A DNA stretch of 64,000 bases from Phoronis australis (taxonomy: Eukaryota > Phoronida > Phoronidae). How positions within the stretch are numbered: the first letter of the stretch is position 1; the number at the start of each line of letters is the position of its first letter. The translations under genes were made by a program, and so were the position numbers. The stretch lies in NCBI GenBank assembly GCA_002633005.1, contig NMRA01000937.1:29582-93581 (forward strand), in the 5' to 3' direction. Below the pieces are notes generated by a model. The model did not search any database, was not told the DNA's origin, and saw nothing but the letters and a program-made list of their open reading frames with translations. Below are positions 13,071 through 25,900 of this stretch, piece after piece.

Positions 13071-13993
13071 TTCTAATGATTTGTTTGCATTTGACTCCCA
13101 TTTTGATTGTGAAATAAGTTATGTAACAGGTAAATCTGATGGCAAGTAATAGAAGTGTGGTAATCAATCACGTTTAGTGATTTGTCCTTTCCGTCCTATT
13201 TCACGAGAACGTGATTTGAGTTTACCTTCTTTTTGCCAAACCGTCTAGGTTACGCTTATTTCTTTACAAAGCACAAGGGTTTGCATTTTTATTTTATTGT
13301 CAGTATTTTTGTATACTTTTGTCACAAGTTTTAAATTTTTAAAGAATTTTTAAAGTCATTTTTGTTTTCCGAATTCGGTTTATCAGCAATCTTCAAATTG
13401 TACAACTCTAGTCAGTGTGAATTTGAAATGAGAGATGTGTAATTGTTTTAATGTGTAAACGTATCAACAAATTAGAAAGAGTATGTTCTAGTCAGTTTGA
13501 CAAGCAGATTTTTCATTCTTCAGTTATTGTTTGTGAGTCGAATGACTACTTTAGTTTTTTACCTTAGGTTACTTGTGATCATGATGTAATCTTTAATTCT
13601 TACAAATAATAGAGTGCAAATCTTTGCACTTTAAAGCATTACAGGTTTTGGACCCAGCATTTCTTTGTTGTATTTTTTGGAATGTGAATTATCATTGAAA
13701 TCTAAATACTTTCAAAATTCTGTACACTTTCCGTAGAATTTTCATATTCGAGAGACACGATTTTATTGTATGAATCTTGTAGTGAACTGATTTGACTGGG
13801 TATGAGCAGTACGTGTATTGTGTACTGTGAGTGGATTGCAACAATACAGTCAATTATTGTACTTCAATGTCATTTCCATTTTCATCCAACTCCTCTGCTT
13901 GAGCACATTTCAATTATTCTTCGTTAAAGTGTGAAGTAATTGACCTATGGCAAGCTCCGCCTCCTTGCGAAAAGTCGCAGAACAAACAATAAG

Positions 13994-14027
13994 TTTTACC
14001 TGACAACGTGTTGTTTGTCAGGTAAAA
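13994..14027. repeat. Perfect 13-bp inverted repeat with 8-nt loop
   Basis: TTTTACCTGACAA at 13994-14006 is exactly mirrored by TTGTCAGGTAAAA at 14015-14027. It could form a stable hairpin or be a small palindromic repeat. No surrounding gene explains it. Confidence 0.6.
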
Positions 14028-16639
14028 TGAGGGCTTGGAAACAAATGTGTGTCAAGAATGCTGCGTTTTGATTGGTCATTTAAGCTGTCATTCGAAATCC
14101 TGGTGATGGGTCAATTGTAAATTAAAGCTGTTTGAAGTTTTCACAGTTGCATTACTCTGTGTGCACATTTTACAGCTGTTGAACAATGCTATTGGCCTTA
14201 TGCCGACAACCAAACTTAAGATTTTAGGCCCTGTGCCATCAAATTTTTTCAATTTAAAGACTTCTGTCCCTGTGCAAACAAACATAGGAATTCAGGCCCT
14301 GTTAATCAGACTTAGGACAGTAGGATTTCTGGGAGGGGGGTGGCAGACAATGTAATTGGACAGTGGGACATTACACTGAGAGTGATTGCGTTTTTCAAAT
14401 TTCTGGTAAAGATTAGTGTCACTTTTTCGTAATGATAAAAATTTAGATATCATTTCGGTGGTCTCTATTTTTGCGTGATATAAGTTTCGATCTGATAATA
14501 CTCTGCACAGTATGAATAGTGACATGATTTTAAAAAGTCACAGGAGAGTAGGATAGGGTATAATTTAAATTCTAGATTTTTTGTTGATTTGGTATAAATA
14601 TGGAATGTGTTTCACGCCCTCTTTTGATAGTCATGAATTGGATTAGTTTCAGTTTTGCCTGGTATAAATATCAACCCAGATTTGGACATCGAGCTACACC
14701 GCCTTCACAAAAAGACGGCTGCCCCCTCCCCCGCAATTGGACTACAGGCCCTGTCCAATCCCTTTTTTGGCTGATTTTTTTGTTGCTCATATGTGTCCAG
14801 TGAAAACGTCGACCATACATGAAATTTTTTTAAAATGCTGTTTGGAGTGCCTGAAAAGCATAGTTTTCGCTGTTGCCGCTGACTTATGGGTGAGGTGCAC
14901 AATGGTAGGAAATGCTGATGTCATCAAAACAGAACAGAGTATAATACTTGGGGCATTTTTGGATGCATTTAGCCTTTTCCTGAAATTAAACGATACATTT
15001 AGACAAAAGACTGGAAAAGGTTGTGCTTAGAGATAAACCTAGTTGCATGAAACTATTGACGACCATTTGAAAAGCCATCATACATCTAGCTGTGTTCAAA
15101 TGCTTGGATTCAACTTCACTCATCAAAAGTAGCAAAATGTTGGATTTTCTATTTCTGCTTGCAAGTCGCTTGGAAAATTGCATGTTGTGTAGTATTAACT
15201 CAAGTCATTCAATGATTAAGAGAACAGGTCAAATTAACTATCCTGAGAAATGTTTTTTCTGAATCAGTAGGAATCTATTGATTATATGTCTTATTTCAAA
15301 CTGTAATGGGTAATGAATCACATTGATCTGGAGCCCTTTTGTCTGCTACAGAAAGCAGTGAAATGTACACACGCTTAATTTTGTTGGTGTAGAGCAGTTG
15401 CCATAGTTTCATAGTAAAACTTAAAATTACAGGTTATTGTTTTATCATAAATATCGTCAGATGGCAAATATTTCGAAGAAAAATAAATTATTACTGTTTA
15501 CTGACCAGTGAAATGTAGATAAAACAAAAGTGTAGAATCTTTGTTTTAGTCCCATTTGAAATTTTAAGTTGTGTTCGTCAGATTTTCTCAAATTCATAAA
15601 TTCGATATTGTTTTTATCTATTTTCAATGTTTACCTGTTTGAGCTATTGTCGTAGAAATTCTAGAAATATTTTCAACTGTTCCTGTGAATGAAATTGTCT
15701 TGTCTGTAAACTACATCAACACTCTTGGATTTTATCCTCCCACCATCTACGTAATTTGACTACAAATATCCTGATGAACTCGGGTATCCTATGACCTACG
15801 TAACCATGAACAGGTGAGACGAATATTTTTTTAGACGAAATGATAGGGTCTCTTAGTGACGACATAACTTTGTTGTGATTTAACAATGTGGTTATGGCAA
15901 CTGCAACTAGTATTCATGTATGGATATATATACCCATCTTCCTGTCTATATAGATCTCTCTTCCTATCTTTGAGTGAGTATGTATTCATGCATGCATGTT
16001 TATTTCTTTTTGTATTCGTGTAAATGAAACATAGTCTTAAAATTGAATTGAGATTTTCAAACAATTCTGCATTAGTTTCATTAATTGTGTAAACCTGAAA
16101 CTGTTATAGCAGATGGTAGTTTTAATGGTCTCAGATATACACAACTTGATTATGCTAATCCAAAATTACAATACTTTTTTAACTCTTGCTAATCATAGAA
16201 TGCGACCTTCCCTACTTCAGAAGAAATGAATACTTCGATTTATTAGAACTGCAGACCAATGTGTTGGACAGAAGTTACATGTGCAGATGTGGTTTTCCGT
16301 ATTGCAACATCTGGAAATTTACTCTGTCACAGAAGAAGCCCATAAGCATCACCCACTTTCCAGTTAACATGTGGAGTCGCAAACTCCAGCTGTATTTTGA
16401 AATTAAAGACATTGGCTGTAATATGATTTAAATTTGTATTATTTTAGCAAACCATATTCCTGTTATGAGACAATATGGCCCTACTCTGCACTGTTCTTGT
16501 AGCCCGTTTCATTGTTAACATGTTGAGGTCTGATTATTTTGACTCGCTCTTAAGAGACCATTACTGTAGATGTAAGTTGTGCTTAAACGTTCTCCTTATC
16601 AGCGCAATTAATAATTCCGAGTCTCCCGTGTGCTTCAGT

Positions 16640-17121
16640 CCCGGGGGGGGGGGTTACTCCCATGCAAGAACTATATGGGACGAGTTACTCATCTTGGTTC
16701 ACATGGCTATCGTTTTCATGACCAATTTTCCTGTAAAATGCTCTGTGTAACTAGTATTTCTAATTTCATTCCCCCATAATGGTTCACTGGGAAAATTTGA
16801 AACTCTACAAAACATTTCTTTTTGCACTTACAAAAATCTAAAGAATCGTCTTCAGTCGTATCTAAGTTTTTCACACTTTGGTTGCAAAAGATTTACCGAT
16901 TTGCATCTCATACTCTTACAATTACGAGTAAAAAAGACACCCGACTCAAGATTCCCAGGGAAAGGGTGTTATTTCTAGAGCATAACCCCACAAAAAGGTT
17001 ACCATTTGGTGTAAGCTCCTTCAAGTTTCTCTTTTTTGAAGACATTTCTCCGAATAGGTGGGTATTTTAATTTTCCAGGTGTTGTGGCATAAAATATAGC
17101 AGAGTGACCCCCCCCGGACTT
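16640..17121. mobile_element. Candidate element with G-run inverted termini
   Basis: The left end AGTCCC followed by a long G run and TTACTC is mirrored at the right end by GAGTGA, a long C run and GGACT. The length, about 480 bp, and the lack of coding sequence fit a MITE-like element. From memory, similar poly-G ended repeats are common in several marine invertebrate genomes; this needs a repeat-library search. Poly-G tracts are error prone, so the exact ends are uncertain. Confidence 0.4.
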
Positions 17122-18274
17122 CAGTCAATGAAGCCTTGCTGTGGCTCTGCTCTTGCTTCAAATGTATGTGAAAATGAACATCAAGCAGTATCCAACTCAT
17201 CCAAACACGTTTGATTTTTAAAGGGGTTCGACTGTTTTGATTTATAGCCGATTTTTGTGAAGATTGCATATTTCTTATTTTTTGTCTGCCTTCTGCAAAT
17301 CTGAACTCAAAAGTGAGTCTAATTCATGATCTAGATTATCTCGCTGCCTTCCACTAGATGGTGCTGCCTTCAACTAGATGGCTATTATGTTATTTTGTTT
17401 GGACTGTGAAATTAAGTTTCGTTGATTTAAACATTTCAAGACTAGAAGTTTCTTCTCCAAGTGCCATTTGAATCAAATCACCTGCATTTAGGTTTGCCTA
17501 TTTTTGGTATGATGTCGTGAAATTTGATGTTGTGTGATATGAACCAAAATAAAAAGAATACAAAATCAACATTTTTCAAATGAAATGATCTGTTTAATAT
17601 TTGTATCATGAAAATTGTTTTCAAGTGTTTTTTAAGTTGGTCAATATGAACCCCGCCCCCCATAATACTTTACTTGCAGCTAGTGTATTTTGAGAACTGT
17701 ATAATTTTATAATTTTGATGGTTTAATGAGGTACTGTGATTATTGAGACAGTCACAATTATGGGGAAAGAAAAGGTCTGGGTATAACTGGGAACAAAGAC
17801 TGTTATACCAAGTCTTAGCTATGACTCACATATCCTGTGAAGTGAAAAGAACTCGGCACATACTATATAGCAATAACATGTGCAATTTCCTCTTTGCTCT
17901 CAATGTCTGACCCGACAGGTGTGAGGGTTTGCCAGTCAAAGTCATTACTAAATTGATGAATATAAAAGTTGACATTTCAATTGAAACAGACCAAGCCTTC
18001 AGGCTTGTACTGGTGGTATTTAGACAAAGTGAGCCATGATAAATTAGTTAAGCATGGCCTGTCAGGTACAATTTGCCATCTGAGCAAAACTAAAGCCACA
18101 TTTGTGGTGGAATTTATGTGGGTTCAAAATACTCCCTTTTCATGCGGTGAAATTCTCGAGATGTGCGGGTACTAATTGGTTGGCCAAGTCGTATTGTCTT
18201 CAAAAAAACTAGCAGTTTTTGAGAATTTTTTGTGTTAAGAATTTTAAAATTAGCTAAGAAATTAATGCACCGGG

Positions 18275-18405
18275 TAAAGTGAGGCAGTGACCCTCACTGC
18301 AGGCTCTCGCTTGTGTAACTAGGGAGTCCATGTACACACAGTAAAGTGAGGCAGTGACCCTCACTGCAGGCTTTCATCTATGTGACTATTACGGGGGCAC
18401 ATGTA
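18275..18405. repeat. Two-copy tandem repeat containing a hairpin
   Basis: A block of about 66 bp beginning GTAAAGTGAGGCAGTGACCC occurs twice in tandem, with divergence towards the end of each unit. Each copy contains the perfect palindrome GCAGTGA-CCC-TCACTGC (18284-18300 and 18351-18367). Confidence 0.65.
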
Positions 18406-21400
18406 CGCATTTCAATGTCTTGCAGTGGATTTAGAATTTGTCAGTCGCCATCTCACATCCTTCTTGCAAGACATTAAAAATAATTCCATTGTATGATAAA
18501 ATAAGTTTTCATAAAAATATAGAAACTGCTAAAACACTTTAAAATCCAGAAAAATTGATTAGATGTCTAGTTTTCAAGACTAAAAGGAGCAGCCCTTCAT
18601 CAGATATTAAGACAATTGGCACAAAATCTAATTTTCTTTTTCAACACCCACAACAATGGTGGTCTTAATAAAGATGCGGGCCACATGAGGCACTACCTGT
18701 AACTATTCCCATTTCCTCTCGCTTATTTTTCATTTTCTCACATTCCTCTCCTTAGTAGTTACGAACAGGTTGGTATAAACATAGAACTCAAGCGCATTAG
18801 ATGGCCTTGCGGGCCGCCCCTGTAGGGATCAAAAGCTAGTGTCTTTGACAAGTAATTTTTACCAGATTTTAATGTATTTTACCACTTTCAACATTGTCTC
18901 CAAGTTCTCACATGACATGAGGAATAGAACTGAAAGCATTAATTTGGTTTATATTTTCTGAAAATGAAGAAATACTAGAATGTCCATTGTCTGCCACATC
19001 GTGTCCTAAATTAGTGAGATGCAAAAATCCAGTGAACTCCAAACAAACAACCATTTAATGATAAAATCATAGACAAGTTGATACACCTGAAGTAGCATAT
19101 TTTGAAGGAAATATGCACATGTGACAAGGTACCTCTGTTATGGTCAATTCAGCACATAGCCCAATGGTGGTTACTGAAAACGAAAGTGGGCAGTGAAATA
19201 TACCGGTTGGGACAGCTCATTCAATTGTTTCATTTTAAAGCTTTAATACAGCCTTGAGCTTAGCTCACTGACACTTAATGCAACTGGCTGAGCACACCGG
19301 TCTTAGTCTGCGTCATGCCTAAGTTAAAAACAATTGAAACAACATTCATCTCCAACATACCTTAAATCGTCAGCCAGTGGAAAAATACAGATTAGAAACA
19401 AGGCCTAACATTACATACATATTCAAGATATTCTCAAGTAGCACATGTGACACAATTTATGAATAGGAACACAACTGTTGGGAGAAGAATACATTAACAG
19501 GCAGTTCATTGTTAGTTCCTTAGACTACTAATATTTTGTCAAGTGCCTAATATTTTGTCAAGTGCCTAAAATTGGTTTCCAAACAGACTATTCTGGAGAT
19601 AACGATTTTGTTCAAAACGCCCTAAACCACACAAACAAAGAAAGGTATCCTACACAATATCTGAGTTTCTGAAGCAAGTTACCAGACCCCAGATGATTAT
19701 TGGACTCGCTGTGACAAAGTTTCGTCTAAAGGCTCGTTAAACAGTCAAATTGTTTAATGACTACAACAAAAGAACAACACCTTACCTACCAACTATTACT
19801 AAAGGGGCATATGTCTTACACAACTACAACTACACTAAGTAAAAAATGACAACATGACAAAGCACATAAACACAGTTCACTTTCACTGGGAAAGCGTGTT
19901 AAAACGACATTAATCTATCACTCATTCCAAATGAGTGATCACTGTACAACAGATCCAAGTTCTTCACAAAATTGGGGAAAAGAAGCACAGCTCCACCTAG
20001 TGGTTAAAAATGAAACTAAAGATGACCAGAACAATCTCTGAATGGAAATTGATTAAGGATGAGAGAATTTTTAGGTCATAATAAAACTGGATGATACTAA
20101 GCTTCAGTTATTGCTGCCAATCCTAATGCAACTGCTGCTCTTGGAAATGAAATTGATAACCAAGACATCACTTATTTCGCAATCAATTGACATCCATACT
20201 GTGTCAGTATATTACTACCATTCAACTGACAGCTAACATCCAACTCTGAGAATGCAAAACCAAGTTGCGCTTCAACTTAATTCCAATTCTGGTGGACGAA
20301 TTAAGCGGACAAAGAAGAAATGACATTTCTATCATCCACAGAAAGTCTGTGATGTTGGCCTCGAATCGTTTGAATAAACAACAACACAGCACATGCAACT
20401 TGACAGCATGACGCTCACACACCATGTGAAATCTCAATGCTTCAATAAATATACATCCAAGTCAAATGTGAAATGGAAACTGGCTATTTAAACACAAGGG
20501 TAGAGAAATGAAACTGATTCCATTTCACAAAATTTAAAAAAGATCACCACTTGCTATTAAATATTAGCATACCATTCTTACATCATGCGTTGGACTTTCA
20601 CAAGCACATAACCATATACAAGTAACCATGGAGACATTCAAACAAATGCATGGACAAGGATATAAAATCTATCTGGACACGAATTCACCATTAATGAGCG
20701 ACTTTATTGCTACTTTTCTGTGAAAACATATCGGCAGAAAATTGATCATTTGATTATTACTCGCAAATCATGCTCATATTGTCCTCTAACTAACCAGCCA
20801 TCGGATGTGAGAGTAGGACCAGCTCACAACATTGGCTGTCTCAGGAGATATGATGGGACCGGCCCCCTTTAATGCTTCTGTGAGCAACTAGAATAAGATA
20901 CTATAAGCACTAGTACCCTTGGTACATGACCAAAAACTTCAAATTGCAGCAGTTACGTCAAATGACAATTCTTTAACAGTATTGAATTTTTGTTAAATGC
21001 TTTTACATTTATACAAATAAAAAACACAGACAGCACCAAATGTAATCCAAATAATACTGAGCTGTTTGCCACATTGCAGGTAACAAATGAAAATACTACC
21101 ACTCTACAGAAGATCCCTTGTGAAATAATTCCTTGCCATTGGTTTAGTGTACTCCCAGTGGTACCACATGACTGAAAACATCCTCTTTGTCCAAGAAATT
21201 GAAACCAAGTTCAGGGACTGGAGTCTTATCTTTGTACTCGAAATCGAACTCAAAATCATTAATATTATTTTCCGTTCTATGTTTGTGTGAACTTAAGATT
21301 AATCTATTCTGTGCTCAAGTATGTTATTATTTATGCGTATGAGTTTCTAGTCCAAGTTCGCACTTGATGATCCCTAAATTCGAACTACGAACTCGAGTAA

Positions 21401-22933
21401 AAACTCAAGATTTCCAATTCAAACTTAATGCTGGGGTCATTACTGCAAACTAGGATTAGACAGTTATCCACAGAAGCCACTATGCACTGGTGCATAGAAT
21501 AAAAGACACTTATCTTGAGTTTGCACACAAGTAGAATACAAAATAACAAAAATAAATACAAGTTCAATTTCAAATAAAAAGATTGTACCAAGGGACCAGA
21601 TTCAGTACCAAAACACACTGTCAAGAAACCGATACAATAACACAGAAACTAAAATCATTTTGGTAGATTTCTTTGGCACAAGTGTTTTTTCCCAATGCCT
21701 TATTGCTTATCTATATATCAGTTCTGGAAAGAAAAGACTGCTTTTGGCACTAACAACTTATACTGATACTTTGCAGTAGCCAATCAAAATGTCTCAAAAG
21801 CCTGTCAACTACTGCAAGTATTAATCACTGCAAGCCACCAAACACATTTCCAAGACACGTCATCAGTCATTGGTTAATTCAGTGACCAATCAGGGTTATC
21901 TGAGAGCAGATACAAGCCAACTATGGCCTTTCCAAAATATCCAAACCAGTTTCTTACCATAGAACCCTTCACAAATATTAACAAAATGCTTTTTTTTAAT
22001 TTGAGGTCAGAAATTCAATTTCTCAAGACAATGCGACACGCAAATGCTCAGAGGATGGTGGTCGTATTGACATTAATAAATCAATGATTTTGTCCACACA
22101 TGAACAAGGTAGTTCAACAAGAGTGTCCGAGTGCCGAAGGTCATGCCAGTTTCCTTTATGTGAGAATAGCACAGATTTAAAAGACACAAATTACTAGAAA
22201 TACAATCATAATACTGTTCACTCAACAATGAGATTGTCTCTCAACATCAGTACTCCCACTGTTTACAATTCGTAATCACATAGTACTAGCTAAGACACGT
22301 CACTTACACATGCCAAGGACAAGTTCTGTAGATGCAAGAATTCGTGGGTAAACCTTGTGGGATCACACGCTTTGTTTGTAATGCAAAATCTTGTGTTTTT
22401 ACGAGTTTCTTGCATCTATGTAACATACCCCTGAATGTTTATACAGGAAGTCATACCTCCAAATCAAACAGCACCTCTAGTATACACGCCATCGCTATTA
22501 CACAGTAACGCTTCAGTATATGTTCATCCCAGTTCAGTCCCGCTGAGGAGCAGTGGGTTGAAATACAGATTAGAGACATTTGATGTCATGGACAAGTACC
22601 TCGAAGGCAAACATAATTTGGGACAACGTACTTGGCAAAGAATCTGACATTTCAAAAGTGAAGCAAATGCTGTACCACGCTGTAAGGTTCAATGATCCAA
22701 CTGGAAATTGAGCCGCCGTGTATATATTCCAGTAAATCACGAATACTCCAGATTGCACAAGCAGCCTCAATTTCAGTACTGACATGAGCTTTGATGTAGA
22801 GTCCACGTCAAAGAGTAGACTGGTTAATCCACTGATTAGCCAGTCTCAAAACATAGCACTTCAAAATGACCAAGTTCTACAATTGACAAAACCAGAACTC
22901 AATCTGAAATAGTAACTCTGACTCATGCAGTTT

Positions 22934-25900
22934 CTATTGTAACTTGAAGTTATTGTCCTTTGACGTAAACTGGCACATCTGAATTCCTGGCAAGTTGGCT
23001 CCTGTTACTGGTAGTTTCATGTTATTATTGCTGGCCAGAGGATAAGGCAAGCAGGGCCCAGCATCTTGGTAACCTGAAACAGTAACGGAGAAAATTAACC
23101 ACCTTGTCAGCACTGACACACACAACTTACTGCATGAAACAACTCCTACGCTATAATTTGGGGTTTTGTTACCCCAACACCTGAGCGAGCCTAAGTCAGA
23201 CTGTGACTAACCCGTTCTAATCGATACACAAATTAATGGTTGAGGCTTAGACGCAATGCTGAAGAAAACTTATTCGCTAATTTCCCTTACATTGCATCAA
23301 TTTTAAAAATTCAAAGACGGCTACCATTTACTTTTCAATTTTAAAAACAGTCATGCTGGTCATTTGCCGTGCTTTTTCTTCACTTTTTGACTCTGAAATT
23401 CGTACGCTAAACTGGCGTATTGGTTTTCCACCACAATTATCTCATCCAACACCTTCAGCCAAGCCCATGAATAGTGACTAGCTCACTTCAATCCGTGATG
23501 GTGTCATCAAGTCTTTGATGTGCTGAGAATTCGCAGAATACTCTGGGCTAAACAGTGCAAGTAAATCCTGTTAGCGTAAGATTTGCCCAATGTAATATGA
23601 TGGAAGATGAAACCTAACTGGGCGAAAGCATCACCGTGCCTATTTCACACTATCTTTTACCAAGAGCGTCATGAGGCACAAGGATGTCTTCCTACAGCCC
23701 TGAATACAGTCAACAATAAGAGTTGAGTGGTCACATATTCTTTGGTGCTGCCACCTTATAGGGTCGCAACAACATGGGAGGAAAACTGGAAGTGGATACT
23801 TCCGCAGGCTAAGTAAGCCGATCATAACTCAAACTAACACCAAACCTTAACTCTTACCCTGGCACATTGGGTGGGGCAGGGGGAAGGGGTTACGTCCAAA
23901 AACCCCTTGTAAGCTTCAGTTGAAGGAGTGGAAGCTGAGGAATGTGATTTTAAAGGAAAGATGAATACCATAAATGTGCATACTTAAGCCCATGTGCCTG
24001 TATTCAAAATAGTAACTTTTTTTCAAAGAAACTTGTTTACTAATTAAGTGTTTCACAGACAGGCGCAAGTGCTTAAGTTATGCTAAAAGGTTCAGATATG
24101 TGCGCTTCACACAGGTGCATGCATTGCTGTGGATAACAAGGAACATGTCTATGACAAAAGTACATGACCTTGTGTAAGCGAAACATTTTTACGTGACTTG
24201 GTTTGACAGTGCATTTCCTAGACACAGGCATTCTGTCAGTAAGACTCATTTGGCTGTACTTCGGGAGCAAGATTTTCCATATGCAAAATTGATTGAATAC
24301 AGGACACTTGTTGTTATTCTTGCAGTATTTCACACCTGCCATGTCCCACTGTCTCCAGCTTATGCTCTGTAGTGGTATTACTGCATCATTTTATTTCCAC
24401 TTGAGAATGAAACAAGTATGTTTTGAAATATCGTGTACTTTAATCATGTCTCTTGGCCAGTTGCTTCACCAATGTTCTGTTGAGTGTCAAACTTTGCTCC
24501 GAGGACACAAACGGAACGGAATAAAGATTGTTAATAATGACAAGTGTCATATATTCAATGAATTAGACTCATTTGTGAATGTAACTTTTAGGAATAACCA
24601 GAACAACAGTTCAGTGATTAACAGTTGAAATTTTTGATTGACTAAAACTACCCCCACCCAGTAAAAAGGAAAAATGTCAACAGTTTTCAACTGAAAAACA
24701 ATAAAAATAAATCATGTTCAAATTTAATTTAAAGGCAAGTATGTGCAGTCTGTGAAAGTGTGCTATGCGAGTCATTATCATTCGCAAGGTTCTTCACTAT
24801 ATTCTAAGAGCCAAGTAGTTGAAAATAATTAAAAAATAGGGTGCACCTACTTGTGGAGCATTACTTTTAAACATGTTTTACTCGACTGGTTCCTATAGGC
24901 ACAGCTTTGAACAAAGGAGCTATAATATGCGCACATACCGCAATAATCCTATGGCTGAATAAAATTGAAATTTCATGATAGCAATATTATAAGACAAATT
25001 ATTTCATTAATCCAAGACACTGAATACCTCAAAGGGATTCCCAGTATCAAAACATGTATTACAATTTCAAAAACACTCAAATCAATGTTTGGAAATTGAA
25101 CTGCCATTACAACTTCATCATGATATCTAACTCACAACCTTGCATCATTTAAGAAGCTACTATAAACACACAGTCTATAAACACAGAGCTATAAACACAC
25201 AAGTCTATAAACACACAGTCTGTCCAAAAAGCAAGCTTTGGCTTTAGATCACGTATCGCCATAAAATTGGTCTCGACTTGTTCCCTTCTTGGTTTACAAA
25301 GAACTGACACTTCGTTATTCATTCAGATTATGCACTCTGTTTAAAATAACCCACCATGACAACTTGTAGTACCTGCTCTTCAGCATTAATGAACTCTCAC
25401 TTCTTTTAGCCCACGGTTATTAACCTGAATGTTTATGGTAATCAGTACTTGAAAAACAGCTATAGTTTCAAGTTACCTTGCATCCAGACAGGACCGTACT
25501 TTGGCACATTTTCATCACCCCAGTTCATAGGAAAGAATGGGGTGTTGAGAGTTTGATCAGCTGACACCATCTCAGCCATCTGATTGGCTATTTGCTGGCG
25601 AGCCCACGGTTGCTTTGGTGGCCAGGTGTTAGTGCTTTTGGCTTCCTATAATTACACACAATCTCTTTCAGAAAGAAGAAAATAGAAATAACAAGAACAA
25701 TGCAGATAGCATTGTAGTTATGCACAAACAGTGCACCACAGACGGTATATTACAGGGTAGCTGACCGGTTTCGTGTAAGGTGCAAGGAGGTATCATTTTG
25801 ACCACAAGGGGTAGCTGCAATAGTCAGAATTCACAAAAAAATGTTGGTGTCTCATCTTTTAAAACTAATACTAAATCAATAAGTTGAAAAAATGAACAGT

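Larger units (their letters stand above)
12104..22933. other. Intergenic region between TWSG1 and GARRE1 (convergent 3' ends)
   Basis: No exon of a conserved protein was recognised on either strand. The stretch must contain the 3' UTRs of both flanking genes. A minus-strand AATAAA at 20703-20708 is one possible poly(A) signal for GARRE1, but it is not the only candidate and is weak evidence. Small repeats and candidate elements inside it are listed separately. The open frames here are short and lack codon signal or recognisable domains. Confidence 0.5.

Noticed and set aside
24293-24628. 111-residue plus-strand ORF antisense to GARRE1
   Set aside because: It lies in a GARRE1 intron and has no recognisable domain or start/splice support.
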